A DNA stretch of 64,000 nt from contig CAZBMD010000003.1 of NCBI GenBank assembly GCA_964493325.1, positions 1-64,000 on the forward strand, written 5' to 3'. The translations under genes and the position numbers were made by a program. The notes below the pieces were generated by a model. It had not been told where the DNA came from. It saw only the letters and a program-made list of their open reading frames with translations, and ran no database searches. How positions within the stretch are numbered: position 1 is the first letter of the stretch; each line of letters begins with the position of its first letter. Below, one piece after another: positions 10,724 through 19,097 of this stretch. This stretch comes from CAZBMD01 sp964493325 (GTDB lineage Bacteria; Babelota; Babeliae; Babelales; RVW-14).

Positions 10724-11743
10724 ATGAAAAAGTTATTGATAGTGAGTATGTTTGCCAATGTTGCGTTGGGAGCTTTTGCCTCTTTTATTTACCTCAAGCA
10801 GTTCTCTATGGTCTCTAGTGAGCAGAGTAACTCGACTGATTTGATTAAAAAAATTGCTATTCTAGTGCCTGCATCTCATTCTTCTATGGAAAAAATTGAA
10901 GAAGGGTTTAAGGTTGCCTTGCAGCAGAAGTATGGTTTGAATTGTTCATTTGACTTGTTCAATGCAAATGGCAGTCGTCCTTTGATGCATGCGCAAGCAG
11001 AGGAAATTGTGCAACAGGGGTATGATCTTGTTTTTACCATCGGCGAAGGTGCAACAAAGATTGTCAAAGAAGTTTCAACAAAAAAAAATAAGCCGATACC
11101 GGTTGTTTTTACCGCTGTTGCAGATCCTGTTGGGCAAAATCTTGTTGAGTCAATGCAGTCTTCAGGGAATAACCTTACCGGTATCTCTGCTTCTGATAAT
11201 CAGCGTTTGCAAATTGAGATTCTAAAACAACTTAAACCAAGCATGAAAAAACTATTGCTTGTTTATGACCCTACGCGCCCATCAAGAGCTGCAGTGCGTG
11301 ATGATGTTCAGAGAGTTGCGCAAGATCTGGGAATAGAGTTTAAAACTGTTGAAATTTATAAAACTAATGAAATTTATGGCAAGGTTTCAGCGTTTTTCGA
11401 TGACGTTGATGTTGTCTTAGTTTTGACCGATCATGTTGTGGTTTCGGGTATTGATAGCCTTGTCAAGTTGTGTAATCGTCATGGAATTATGCTTTACACG
11501 AGTGAGCTTGATTCTGTATCCAAAGGTGCTGTTGCAGGCTTTGGCATAGCGTCTGAAGACTATGGATCTCAGGCAGCTGACCTTGCTTATCAAATTTTGG
11601 CTGAGGGTAAAAAGCCATTTGATGTTCCTGTGCTGCAGGCGTCGCTTTTTAAATTGCGCATCAATCGCAAGATGATGAAGGTGCAGAATTTTGAGATTGA
11701 TGATTACACCCAATTTCTTGCAACCTCAGTTGAATTTGTTTGA
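10724..11743 (+). CDS. ABC transporter substrate-binding protein (TrpX-like family)
   Basis: A 339-residue extracytoplasmic binding protein with an N-terminal hydrophobic signal/anchor (about 1-25). The body matches the ABC_sub_bind family of two Rossmann-like lobes: KKIAILVPASHSSMEKIEEGF, then DLVFTIGEGATKIVKE, PVVFTAVADPVGQNLVES, NNLTGISASDNQRLQIEILKQLKPSMKKLLLVYDP and AVAGFGIASEDYGSQAADLA. Members bind tryptophan or other small metabolites, so the ligand is open. AAGGAA precedes the start. The permease and ATPase of the same system lie downstream at 13148-14787, separated by an M20 hydrolase. Confidence 0.88.
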   Translation: MKKLLIVSMFANVALGAFASFIYLKQFSMVSSEQSNSTDLIKKIAILVPASHSSMEKIEEGFKVALQQKYGLNCSFDLFNANGSRPLMHAQAEEIVQQGYDLVFTIGEGATKIVKEVSTKKNKPIPVVFTAVADPVGQNLVESMQSSGNNLTGISASDNQRLQIEILKQLKPSMKKLLLVYDPTRPSRAAVRDDVQRVAQDLGIEFKTVEIYKTNEIYGKVSAFFDDVDVVLVLTDHVVVSGIDSLVKLCNRHGIMLYTSELDSVSKGAVAGFGIASEDYGSQAADLAYQILAEGKKPFDVPVLQASLFKLRINRKMMKVQNFEIDDYTQFLATSVEFV

Positions 11744-11806
11744 AGCAATAGACTTCCTCTGTAACGAGGAGAATCCAATTTGTTGATTGAAAATTCGGCT
11801 GTAGGA

Positions 11807-11884
11807 TGTCATCCCGGCCTCCGAGCCGGGATCCACTTCTAGGTCAATTGATTAACTGGATCCCGGATCAAGTCCGGGATGACA
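11807..11884. repeat. Palindromic intergenic repeat
   Basis: A 78-base dyad: tgtcatcccggcctccgagc at the left and, in inverse, a right arm that ends gtccgggatgaca, with internal gggatcca and tggatccc also paired. The 'TGTCATCCCGG...GGATCCA' type of GC-rich palindromic element is scattered between genes in several host-associated bacteria. Its GC content stands out from the AT-rich surroundings. It could act as a transcription terminator or attenuator between the binding protein and the acylase gene. Confidence 0.75.
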
Positions 11885-11960
11885 TTGGCTGACAAAGTTT
11901 TTATTGAACATAGAAAGAAAAAATAGTTTCGAAAGAGACGTTAGGAGCTAATAAATAATC

Positions 11961-13139
11961 ATGATAATCGATTTTTTTCAAAAATATCTTCGCATCGACA
12001 CCACATTCCCAGGAGCTTTGTATCACGAAGCGGGCAAGCTTTTTGAGCAGCAAGCACAAAGCGATGGGTTTGAATTTAATACTGTGGAGTTGCCGTCAGG
12101 CTTTCCTGCATTTGTTATAACGTACAGGGGGAGTGATGAGTCATTGCCCGCTCTTGCTTTGAACCATCACATAGATGTGGTTCCTGCAGACCCTTCTGGG
12201 TGGGATCATCATCCTTTTGCAGGAGTATGCGAGAATGGCCTTATTATTGGTCGTGGTACGCAGGATATGAAAGGTGTTGGATTTGTTCATTACGCAGCGA
12301 TGCGCAGGATGAAACTTCAAAACGTTCAGCCAAAAAGAACCATTCATTTGCTTATGGTTCCCGATGAAGAGCGTGGTGGCTTTGGGGGAGTTCCGCTCTT
12401 ACTCCAGACAGATTTTTTTAAATCGCTCAACATTGGTTTTGTATTAGATGAAGGATGTGCTTCTGGTGATGAAAAAAAATTGCATATTCACATTGCTGAG
12501 CGCAAGGCGATGCATGTAACGTTTACCGCGCAGGGAAAGATGGGGCATGGTTCTCGCTTGCAAAGTCAGAATCCTAATCATGATCTGGTACTTTTTTTAG
12601 AGAAACTAGTTTCATTTCAGCAAGATCAACGAGTGCTTTTAAACAATTATGAGGCTGGTTTGTTGTTGTCCACCAATGTGACCTCTTTAACTGCAGGTGT
12701 ACACAAAGATGGAGCTGTTGCAATTAATGCTATTCCCGATGTTGCGCAGGCAACGGTTGACATTCGAGTTCCGCCTCAGATGAAGATGGATGAGGCTTAT
12801 AATTTTATTCAAAATATCCTTAAACCATTTTCAACAATTCAAATGAAGATAGAAGCACAATCAAATGATTTTTATTTTAAGGTTGATGCTCATAAAACTT
12901 CAGAAATATATCAGGTACTTGTTGATGCAATTCAGGCACAAGGTTTGCATGCTGAGGCCATGGTTTCGGAAGGCAGCTCCGATTTACGTTTTTATCTTGC
13001 CCATGGCATTCAAGGTTTTGGATTTACACCCTTTACTATAAAACCGAATATACACGGCGTGAATGAGGCTGTGCGTGTGACAGATTTGGAGCTAGGGTGT
13101 AACATTATTTTCGATGTTATAACTCGTTTTTGTTTGTAA
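11961..13139 (+). CDS. M20 family N-acyl-amino-acid hydrolase (aminoacylase-1-like)
   Basis: A 392-residue zinc hydrolase of the M20 family. The likely di-zinc and catalytic residues are visible: HHIDVVP (H70, D72), GRGTQDMKG (D102), PDEERGG (E136 catalytic, E137 metal), LDEG, and NIHGVNE near the C-terminus (last His ligand). The middle (ERKAMHVTFTAQGKMGHGSR) starts the dimerisation domain. The overall pattern (YLRIDTTFPG, RTIHLLMVPDEERGG, VLDEG) is closer to eukaryotic aminoacylase-1 than to ArgE or DapE, so the reaction would be release of free amino acids from N-acyl amino acids. It sits inside an ABC importer operon, and its stop lies just before the permease start, which suggests that it processes the imported ligand. 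Start chosen at ATG 11981 minus 20, i.e. 11961, after TTAGGAG. Confidence 0.88.
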   Translation: MIIDFFQKYLRIDTTFPGALYHEAGKLFEQQAQSDGFEFNTVELPSGFPAFVITYRGSDESLPALALNHHIDVVPADPSGWDHHPFAGVCENGLIIGRGTQDMKGVGFVHYAAMRRMKLQNVQPKRTIHLLMVPDEERGGFGGVPLLLQTDFFKSLNIGFVLDEGCASGDEKKLHIHIAERKAMHVTFTAQGKMGHGSRLQSQNPNHDLVLFLEKLVSFQQDQRVLLNNYEAGLLLSTNVTSLTAGVHKDGAVAINAIPDVAQATVDIRVPPQMKMDEAYNFIQNILKPFSTIQMKIEAQSNDFYFKVDAHKTSEIYQVLVDAIQAQGLHAEAMVSEGSSDLRFYLAHGIQGFGFTPFTIKPNIHGVNEAVRVTDLELGCNIIFDVITRFCL

Positions 13140-13147
13140 GGATTATT

Positions 13148-14047
13148 GTGATAAGTGAAACGTTGATGATCATTGCTGAGCAAGTGCTCTTGTATTTGCC
13201 GCTGGTGCTTGGAGCCTACATTAATATTGCCATGATGAAAGTGCCCGATTTGAGCATCGAAACTGCGTACGTATTTGGATCAATTTTTGGGGCCCGGATG
13301 CTTTTTTTTACCAGCAATTTGCCATCTCTGGTCAGCTTGAAATTGGTTTTGTTTGCTGCTGTTGTTGGTGGGGCTTGTGTGGGTCTTTTATCTAGTGCTC
13401 TTACGAAAATTGCTCGCTTACCTCATCTGCTTTCCTGTATTTTAACTATTGGTATTTTTCATGGCCTTAATCAGTTGGTGCTTGGCACCGCTAGTTTATC
13501 TATCAGTCACTTGAATAATCCACTGATTACGCAGAGTGTTTTTCCAAGGAATCCTGAATTTTTTACACTTGCAGTACTAGGATTTGTTTTGCTGGCGCTT
13601 GGGTATCTGTTGCTGCGCACACAACTTGGGTTTGCTTTTGCAGTGTACGGTAATAACCCACGTTTTTTTGATCACTATCATATCAGTCAAAAATTTGTGT
13701 TTATGGTTGGCATCATGCTGAGCAACGCTCTTGCTGGTATTTCTGGTTATCTGGTTGCGCAAACAAGTGGGTTTACCGATATCAATGCAGGTTTTGGTAT
13801 GGCGCTTTTTTGTATCACGTCCCTGATTTTGGGTAAGACCTGTGTCAGATCAAAGCGTCTTTTTTCAATTTCCATTCCACTTATTGGCATCATTGTGTAT
13901 TGCTTGTTGCAGCAACTGCTTCTCAAGGTAGGATTTAATTTAAAATATTTTACCATGGTTCAATCTATTATTGTGATGTGTGTTCTCATCAGGCAGTTTC
14001 GCACCGTTTCTTCTACCGAATCAATTGTCGATAATTTGGGAGTATGA
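13148..14047 (+). CDS. ABC transporter permease (TrpY-like)
   Basis: A 299-residue integral membrane protein with about eight to nine helices. It resembles the COG4120-type permeases that go with ABC_sub_bind binding proteins (branched-chain permease fold): LGAYINIAMMKVPDLSIETAYVFGSIFGA near the N-terminus, and SNALAGISGYLVAQTSGFTDINAGFG in the core. GTG 13148 is preferred over the upstream TTG because AAGGA lies five bases before it. Its last 4 bp overlap the ATPase gene (ATGA), which implies translational coupling. Confidence 0.85.
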   Translation: MISETLMIIAEQVLLYLPLVLGAYINIAMMKVPDLSIETAYVFGSIFGARMLFFTSNLPSLVSLKLVLFAAVVGGACVGLLSSALTKIARLPHLLSCILTIGIFHGLNQLVLGTASLSISHLNNPLITQSVFPRNPEFFTLAVLGFVLLALGYLLLRTQLGFAFAVYGNNPRFFDHYHISQKFVFMVGIMLSNALAGISGYLVAQTSGFTDINAGFGMALFCITSLILGKTCVRSKRLFSISIPLIGIIVYCLLQQLLLKVGFNLKYFTMVQSIIVMCVLIRQFRTVSSTESIVDNLGV

Positions 14048-14787
14048 CCATGAACAACAATATTGCTCTCAAGCTTAATCAGGTAGATTTTAAATTTTCA
14101 GAAGAAAATCCATTCTTTTTCTATAACGTATCTGTTTCCTTTCCTGCGCAAAAAATTCATTTTATTCGCGGTCAGAATGGAGCTGGCAAATCAACGCTGT
14201 TTAAAATTCTTCAGGGGCGGCTGGAGCAGAAAGAAATCATAGCTGGCTCAATAGAGCTGCACGGTGCGCGACATAATTTTTCCGATGCTCGAGTAGCCAG
14301 TTTTGTTGGCCAAATTAAACTGGTGCAACAGAAGTTTGACCTGATGCTTGCTGACCGATTTTCATTTATCGAAAATTTGAGGTGCGCCAACATAGGTGTG
14401 CACCCAAATTTTACCCGGTTGCCAGATCACCAGCCGCTACCGGCGTTTATTGCTCGTTTTGGTATCAATCACGATGTTCCGGTTAAGATGCTTTCTGGCG
14501 GACAGCGCCAGATGCTCGCTATCTTGATGGCGCTCCAAAAGCCCACCAAGGTTCTTTTGCTGGATGAGCCTACTGCTGCGCTTGATGAGCAGAATGCCAA
14601 AATGGTGATGCAGTTCTTGGATGAGCTAGTCAAAGCTACAGGCATTACGGTCCTTATTATTTGCCACGATCGTGAGATTGTAGAAACCTACTCATCAGAG
14701 GGTTATTACGAAATAGTTGTTGACGAAAAGACCAAACTGCGGTCACTTGTCCTCCGGCACAGCAGGGATAGCCTTTTGCCTAATTGA
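14044..14787 (+). CDS. ABC transporter ATP-binding protein (TrpZ-like)
   Basis: A 247-residue ATPase with all ABC motifs in order: Walker A GQNGAGKST (residues 43-51), Q-loop GQIKLVQQKF, signature MLSGGQRQM, Walker B VLLLDEP and H-loop CHDRE. It overlaps the permease by 4 bp and completes the importer made of the binding protein (10724) and the permease. A second ATG six bases downstream (14050) is possible. Confidence 0.92.
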   Translation: MTMNNNIALKLNQVDFKFSEENPFFFYNVSVSFPAQKIHFIRGQNGAGKSTLFKILQGRLEQKEIIAGSIELHGARHNFSDARVASFVGQIKLVQQKFDLMLADRFSFIENLRCANIGVHPNFTRLPDHQPLPAFIARFGINHDVPVKMLSGGQRQMLAILMALQKPTKVLLLDEPTAALDEQNAKMVMQFLDELVKATGITVLIICHDREIVETYSSEGYYEIVVDEKTKLRSLVLRHSRDSLLPN

Positions 14788-14850
14788 CCGTAAAAGTGTA
14801 TATTGAAAGCTAAAAATGCTAACTGTTACACATGACTCTGAAAGGTTGTT

Positions 14851-15975
14851 ATGGCAATTCAAGCGGGGCTTGTTGGGCTTCCGAATGTGGGAAAATCTAC
14901 CCTTTTTAATGCGCTGACCAAATCGAGTATTCCTGCAGAAAATTATCCTTTTTGCACGCTTGATCCAAATCTTGCTATTACCAACGTTCCTGACGTGCGG
15001 CTCGAGCGTTTGGCTCAGATATTTAAATCGCAAAAAAACATTCCAACGGTTGTTAAGTTTGTTGATATCGCAGGACTTGTTAAAGGTGCTTCCAAGGGCG
15101 AAGGTTTGGGCAACCAGTTTCTTGGCCATATTATGGATGTGGATCTTATCTTGCATGTGCTTCGTTGCTTTGAAAGCGGCGATATCACTCATGTTAACAA
15201 TCGCGTTGACCCTGTTGATGATTTTGAAATTATTTGTGCTGAGCTTATGCTCAAAGATCTAGAATCGGTTGCTAAGCGAAAAGATCGCCTTGAGGCTCTG
15301 ATCAAAAAAAACAAGCACGGTCCAGAAAAACAGCTCAAAGAATTTGAAGCTGAAATGGATTATTTGAATAAAGTACTCCCGGCTCTTGATGCGGGCAATC
15401 AAGCGCTTGTTCAAAAGCTTACGCAAGAAGCAAAAGATGCAGGCGTGCAGTTGATTCCTCTTATTTCTGCAAAAAATTTTCTTGTTGTTGCCAACGTCTC
15501 CGAAGACGATTATGAAGGCACGCGCTACACGCAAAATGCTCATTATCAGGCGCTGCTTGCAAAGTTTGGGGCTGATAAAGTTATTCCTGTTTCTGCAAAA
15601 ATTGAATCTGAGCTTGCACAGTTGAGCGACGTCGAAGCGAACGAAATGCTCGAGTCTCTGGGTATCACAGAAAGAGGGCTTGATAATATTATTTCCAAGG
15701 CCTACCGCAATTTGGGGTTGATTACCTTTTTTACCTGTGGCCCAAAAGAAGCGCATGCATGGAGTCTTAAGCAAGGTTCCAAGGTTCCACAAGCAGCTGG
15801 CGAAATTCACTCAGACCTTGAGCGCGGTTTTATTTGTGCTGAAGTGTATAACTGTGAAGATATTTTTGCAGCGGGTAGCGAGCAGCAGCTTAAGTTGCTT
15901 GGTAAATTGCGTACAGAAGGACGCGATTACATCGTTCAAGATGGCGACTTGCTCAATATCAGATTTAACGTTTAA
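14851..15975 (+). CDS. ychF: Ribosome-binding ATPase YchF (Obg/OLA1 family)
   Basis: A 374-residue TRAFAC P-loop protein, the normal length for YchF. It has G1 GLPNVGKST (9-17), the G2 region around YPFCTLDPN, and G3 DIAGLVKGASKGEGLGNQF. The G4 position holds LISAKN rather than NKxD, in line with ATP preference. A coiled-coil (about 125-175) and a C-terminal TGS domain with TCGPKEAHAW, HSDLERGFICAEV and EGRDYIVQDGDLLNIRFN complete it. It binds ribosomes and responds to redox stress in other bacteria. It is likely a single gene, because a strong terminator follows 25 bp after the stop. Confidence 0.96.
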   Translation: MAIQAGLVGLPNVGKSTLFNALTKSSIPAENYPFCTLDPNLAITNVPDVRLERLAQIFKSQKNIPTVVKFVDIAGLVKGASKGEGLGNQFLGHIMDVDLILHVLRCFESGDITHVNNRVDPVDDFEIICAELMLKDLESVAKRKDRLEALIKKNKHGPEKQLKEFEAEMDYLNKVLPALDAGNQALVQKLTQEAKDAGVQLIPLISAKNFLVVANVSEDDYEGTRYTQNAHYQALLAKFGADKVIPVSAKIESELAQLSDVEANEMLESLGITERGLDNIISKAYRNLGLITFFTCGPKEAHAWSLKQGSKVPQAAGEIHSDLERGFICAEVYNCEDIFAAGSEQQLKLLGKLRTEGRDYIVQDGDLLNIRFNV

Positions 15976-16000
15976 GTACGTTTTAAGATAAACAAAAAAA

Positions 16001-16037
16001 AAGAAGGGACGTTCTTTAAGAGCGTCCCTTCTTTTTT
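16001..16037. terminator. Bidirectional intrinsic terminator
   Basis: The stem gaagggacg / cgtcccttc is flanked by A-run and T-run on opposite sides, so it works in both directions: for ychF on plus and for the exported unknown (16052) on minus. Confidence 0.9.
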
Positions 16038-16051
16038 GACCTATTTTTGAC

Positions 16052-16366
16052 CTAATTCTGTGTTGTTCGAGTGAATACATAAAAATTTGCCCACGATATT
16101 TTGGCTAAATCAGATAGGCATTCTTTTAGACTCTGTGGATCATCATACATATAAACATCAGGGTTAAGATTGTATTCGTGAAGATAACTTTTAATCTTGT
16201 ATAGCATTGTTCCTTCTTCTTCTGAGAAATTTTCATCCAATAACTGTTGCTGGATTAAATTGACGTTCTCTTCTGTAAATAGCATAGGAATTCCCAGCAT
16301 GTTTTGTGAGCATGTTCCAAAAAATATAATTATTGCGATGGCAAATATGCGTACTCGAGTATTCAT
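16052..16366 (-). CDS. Small exported protein of unknown function
   Basis: A 104-residue protein with an N-terminal signal peptide (MNTR, hydrophobic core AIAIIIFFG, likely cleavage near QNMLG or GIP). The mature part is short, acidic and helical, without cysteine pairs or a known motif. GGAG lies six bases before the start. It is the last gene of a minus-strand run of five exported proteins (18918 down to 16052 plus the ankyrin gene at 19553). Its signal peptide begins like those of two neighbours (M-K/N-I/T-R). Confidence 0.6.
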   Translation of the reverse strand: MNTRVRIFAIAIIIFFGTCSQNMLGIPMLFTEENVNLIQQQLLDENFSEEEGTMLYKIKSYLHEYNLNPDVYMYDDPQSLKECLSDLAKISWANFYVFTRTTQN

Positions 16367-16414
16367 GAAAACTCCATTTGTAAATTGATTAAAATTGTAG
16401 TCTATTCTCGCGAT

Positions 16415-17212
16415 CTATTCTTGTTGAGCTAAAAAATCATCAATCCAGTTAGACATCTCACTATAGTTGACTGGTTGTTGTTGGTGATTTCTAAAAGCTT
16501 CTGCAATCTCTTGGCATAAAAATTCTATACCAACTTTTGAGTAAGGATCTTGTTCGAGCATCTCAAGCAAATACAATGCATTCGTATCTTCAGAAAATGT
16601 AACGCCTGAGTTTTTGATTTTCTGAATAACGCTAGGAAGGTTCTCTCGATTATTGTTAAACACAAGTCTGAATTCTGTTAAGAGCGCAGGTTCTTGGGTC
16701 TCTGATTGATTAATATTAAAAACCTCCTGAATATCTGAGCACAGGGTATCCAAGTCGACAAGGTCAGGAGCTGTTTTAAGAAGCTCTAATTTTTCTAAGG
16801 TATCTGTAGAAAATTCAAGATTCAATTCATTTGCTATATATTGAATCAGAACAACAATACGAGGTAACGCTCCGGGGCAGTGTTGCCTTGCGAACTTGAG
16901 CCATTTGATTGTTATGTTCGCGTACTCAAGAGCCTGTGGATTTTTTGGATCAAACCTGTCCTGTATTTTTTCCAACGCGGTATCAACAATGGTTGGGTTT
17001 ATGGCTTTAGCAAAATCAACAATATCGCTAACATCAAATTGTGTTGCAAATTCTTTCGCCTGCTTCATAGACAGATTTGAGTTCTGAAATGCCAGTGCCG
17101 CGTTCAAAGCGCCTTGTGCAATATTGCCCCAGTTCATTGGACTTGCGTTTTGTTGGATCGCCAAAACAAAAACAAAAGCTGTCATGATTTGGGTATTTAT
17201 TCGAATCTTCAT
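16415..17212 (-). CDS. Exported alpha-helical protein of unknown function
   Basis: A 265-residue protein with a signal peptide (residues about 1-24, AIQQNASP then Met) and a mature part that is almost entirely predicted helix with regular Leu/Ile spacing, which suggests a helical-repeat solenoid. I do not recognise a family. The leader (MKIR...QQNASPM) resembles that of the 18169-18918 gene (MNIR...QQSVAPM), and both have N/Q-rich stretches, so the two may be distant paralogues. AAAGGAA precedes the start. The next gene in the run starts 24 bp upstream. Confidence 0.65.
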   Translation of the reverse strand: MKIRINTQIMTAFVFVLAIQQNASPMNWGNIAQGALNAALAFQNSNLSMKQAKEFATQFDVSDIVDFAKAINPTIVDTALEKIQDRFDPKNPQALEYANITIKWLKFARQHCPGALPRIVVLIQYIANELNLEFSTDTLEKLELLKTAPDLVDLDTLCSDIQEVFNINQSETQEPALLTEFRLVFNNNRENLPSVIQKIKNSGVTFSEDTNALYLLEMLEQDPYSKVGIEFLCQEIAEAFRNHQQQPVNYSEMSNWIDDFLAQQE

Positions 17213-17236
17213 AAAATTTCCTTTAACCTGTCAATG

Positions 17237-18095
17237 TTAGAGATTTCCAACCGGCTTCTCTAATTTTTCGATCTGTTCTTTTAGATTCGCAATTGTGGCC
17301 GTGATAGTTTTTTTATTTTCGTCGAATTTTTCTCTTGTTATCGTCTTCTTTACAAAACAAGCGGTTGTTAATTTTTTTAGATCATCATTTTTTATTATAA
17401 TTTCATCCTCTAAGAGCTTCTTCTGATCGGCAACACAGAGATTTGATTTATTTAAGAGCTCTTTTTTTTCTTTTTCAGTTTTTTCTCGCAAGGTATCTTC
17501 TTGCTTTACAGCTTTCTGATTGTTGTTCTGATTGTTGTTCTGATTGTTGTTCTGATTGTTGTTCTGATTGTTGTTCTGATNNNNNNNNNNNNNNNNNNNN
17601 NNNNNNNNNNNNNNNNNNNNNNNNNNNNNNNNNNNNNNNNNNNNNNNNNNNNNNNNNNNNNNNNNNNNNNNNNNNNNNNNTCTGATTGTTGTTCTGATTG
17701 TTGTTCTGATTGTTGTTCTGATTGTTGTTCTGATTAAGTTTTTTATTCCAAATTAACAACTTAATCAAAGGCGTTTCTTGACACCAGTCTCGGACGGTAT
17801 CGTTGTAATTTGCAATCAGAAGCCCTCCTCCGGCAACTGCCAGACCAGCTGATGCGAAAAGAATTTGTTTTTTGTATTTTTGAAAGTATTGTTGAATCTT
17901 TTTTTTGCGGAGAGTTCTTCTTGTTCCTGCGTGATTTGCTGTTTCGTTAGCAATTTTAATCGCCTCTGCGAGAAGCTCACTATATTCGTCATTATTATCA
18001 ATAAAGAAATCGATATCAGGTGTTGAAGTAGCTGCGATATTTGCATGCATGGCGAGTATAAGAATCAACATGCTAAAGAGAGTTTGCTTTTTCAC
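17237..18095 (-). CDS. Exported/membrane protein with NQNN tandem repeat, interrupted by an assembly gap
   Basis: The gene starts at GTG 18095 after GAGGAG. The protein has a signal peptide (MKKQTLFSMLILILAMHANIAA), a basic helix (RRTLRKKKIQQYFQKYKKQ), a membrane segment (ILFASAGLAVAGGGLLIA) and then tandem NQNN units that run into 100 N. On the far side, the NQNN frame (not the apparent SEQQ frame) continues as NQKAVKQEDTLREKTEKEKK into a Lys/Glu-rich coiled coil and stops at 17237. The two halves are out of frame only because the gap was filled with exactly 100 N. They are thus best read as one gene. Function unknown. Confidence 0.75.
17515..17734. repeat. 12-bp tandem repeat (tctgattgttgt), broken by the gap
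   Basis: Perfect units of tctgattgttgt: 5.5 copies at 17515-17580 and 4.5 copies at 17681-17734, with the unresolved part in between. On the coding (minus) strand each unit encodes N-Q-N-N. The identical copies indicate recent expansion and likely length variation. Confidence 0.95.
17581..17680. other. Assembly gap (100 N)
   Basis: Exactly 100 unknown bases inside the tandem repeat, so the length is almost certainly a placeholder. The left flank ends in tctgat and the right flank starts with tctgat, so the true missing length must be 6 modulo 12 if the repeat is perfect. 100 does not satisfy this and shifts the reading frame. Confidence 0.98.
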
Positions 18096-18115
18096 TGTTA
18101 TTCTCCTCGTTTTCT

Positions 18116-18150
18116 AAAAATCAGAGCGCCTGTTGTAACAGGCGCTCTGA
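18116..18150 (-). terminator. Intrinsic terminator after the 18169-18918 gene
   Basis: The perfect 14-bp stem tcagagcgcctgtt / aacaggcgctctga has a 2-base loop. On the minus strand it is followed by TTTTT. It separates the exported protein gene at 18169 from the NQNN gene, whose start lies 21 bp further on. Confidence 0.9.
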
Positions 18151-18168
18151 TGGTAATTTGTTTTTGTG

Positions 18169-18918
18169 CTATTGAATTTCAGATATTTTGTCAGCTATCG
18201 CGAGCATATTCTCATTGATAAAATATTCAAAGTTTTCAGCGCTTGTTAGTAGACGTGTAAAATCTTTTGTAGAGTCTGTAAGTCGATTTTTTCCATTTGT
18301 AGCAGCTATTAAGAACATATCAACAGTATCTTCGTCCATGCCGGTAATGTAATATTTGAAATCTTTAGATAGACTTGCTGCTGCCAAAAAAAACATACCT
18401 AGTGAGCAATCATTCTTGTTTCCAGCTTTTTGAATGATATCCAAACTTAATGGGCTTAGGCTTTTGTTACATGCAGTAGCAAGGAATGGAATGAGATTTG
18501 CAATTTCAGTTACTTGTAGTAGTTGATAGTTATGACTTACTGACAATATATTGAATAAAGCTTCTAATCTACGTGCAGGAGTTTTGGTGGGATCAAGAAC
18601 TATTAATGCTAAATCATAGGCGGCGTTAACCAACTCTTCTGATTCTTCACCTAAGGCATTAGCTATCAATGGTTTAAGCTGGTGACTATGGTTATTAATA
18701 ATTACGCTTGCTGTATTTATTAGCCGAGGATCTGTTACTAGATTAGTTAATGTAGAGAGGAAGTTGTTGCTACCTTGTGTAACTACTGCATTGGTATTGT
18801 TTCTTGCGGCGATCTGGTTATTATTATTATTATTTCTCTGCATAGGAGCTACGCTTTGTTGGAAAACACCAACAGATACAAGAACTACAAGCGCACATGC
18901 GTTGCTACGAATATTCAT
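18169..18918 (-). CDS. Exported alpha-helical protein with poly-Asn stretch, function unknown
   Basis: A 249-residue protein with a signal peptide (MNIR..., likely cleavage at SVAP-M), then an Asn-rich linker with six consecutive Asn (about residues 29-34), then a predicted all-helical domain of about 200 residues. No family was recognised. AAAGGAA lies before the start. The similar leader suggests a relation to the 16415-17212 protein. A strong terminator follows. Confidence 0.65.
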   Translation of the reverse strand: MNIRSNACALVVLVSVGVFQQSVAPMQRNNNNNNQIAARNNTNAVVTQGSNNFLSTLTNLVTDPRLINTASVIINNHSHQLKPLIANALGEESEELVNAAYDLALIVLDPTKTPARRLEALFNILSVSHNYQLLQVTEIANLIPFLATACNKSLSPLSLDIIQKAGNKNDCSLGMFFLAAASLSKDFKYYITGMDEDTVDMFLIAATNGKNRLTDSTKDFTRLLTSAENFEYFINENMLAIADKISEIQ

Positions 18919-19097
18919 AAAAATTTCCTTTTATAAATGAATGATTAATATTGTTTTCTATACGACACTATTATTTTTGGGTTAATCTATCATACATTTC
19001 ATGAGAAGAATAGAGACAAGATTGTGTTTGCCTTGTGGTTAAAAAAATGACGACAGATAGAGGCAGCATTGGATGTGAGAGTATGCCTTTGTTGTTA

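Noticed and set aside
17515..17734. Possible CRISPR array
   Set aside because: Units are 12 bp, directly adjacent and without spacers. It is a coding tandem repeat.
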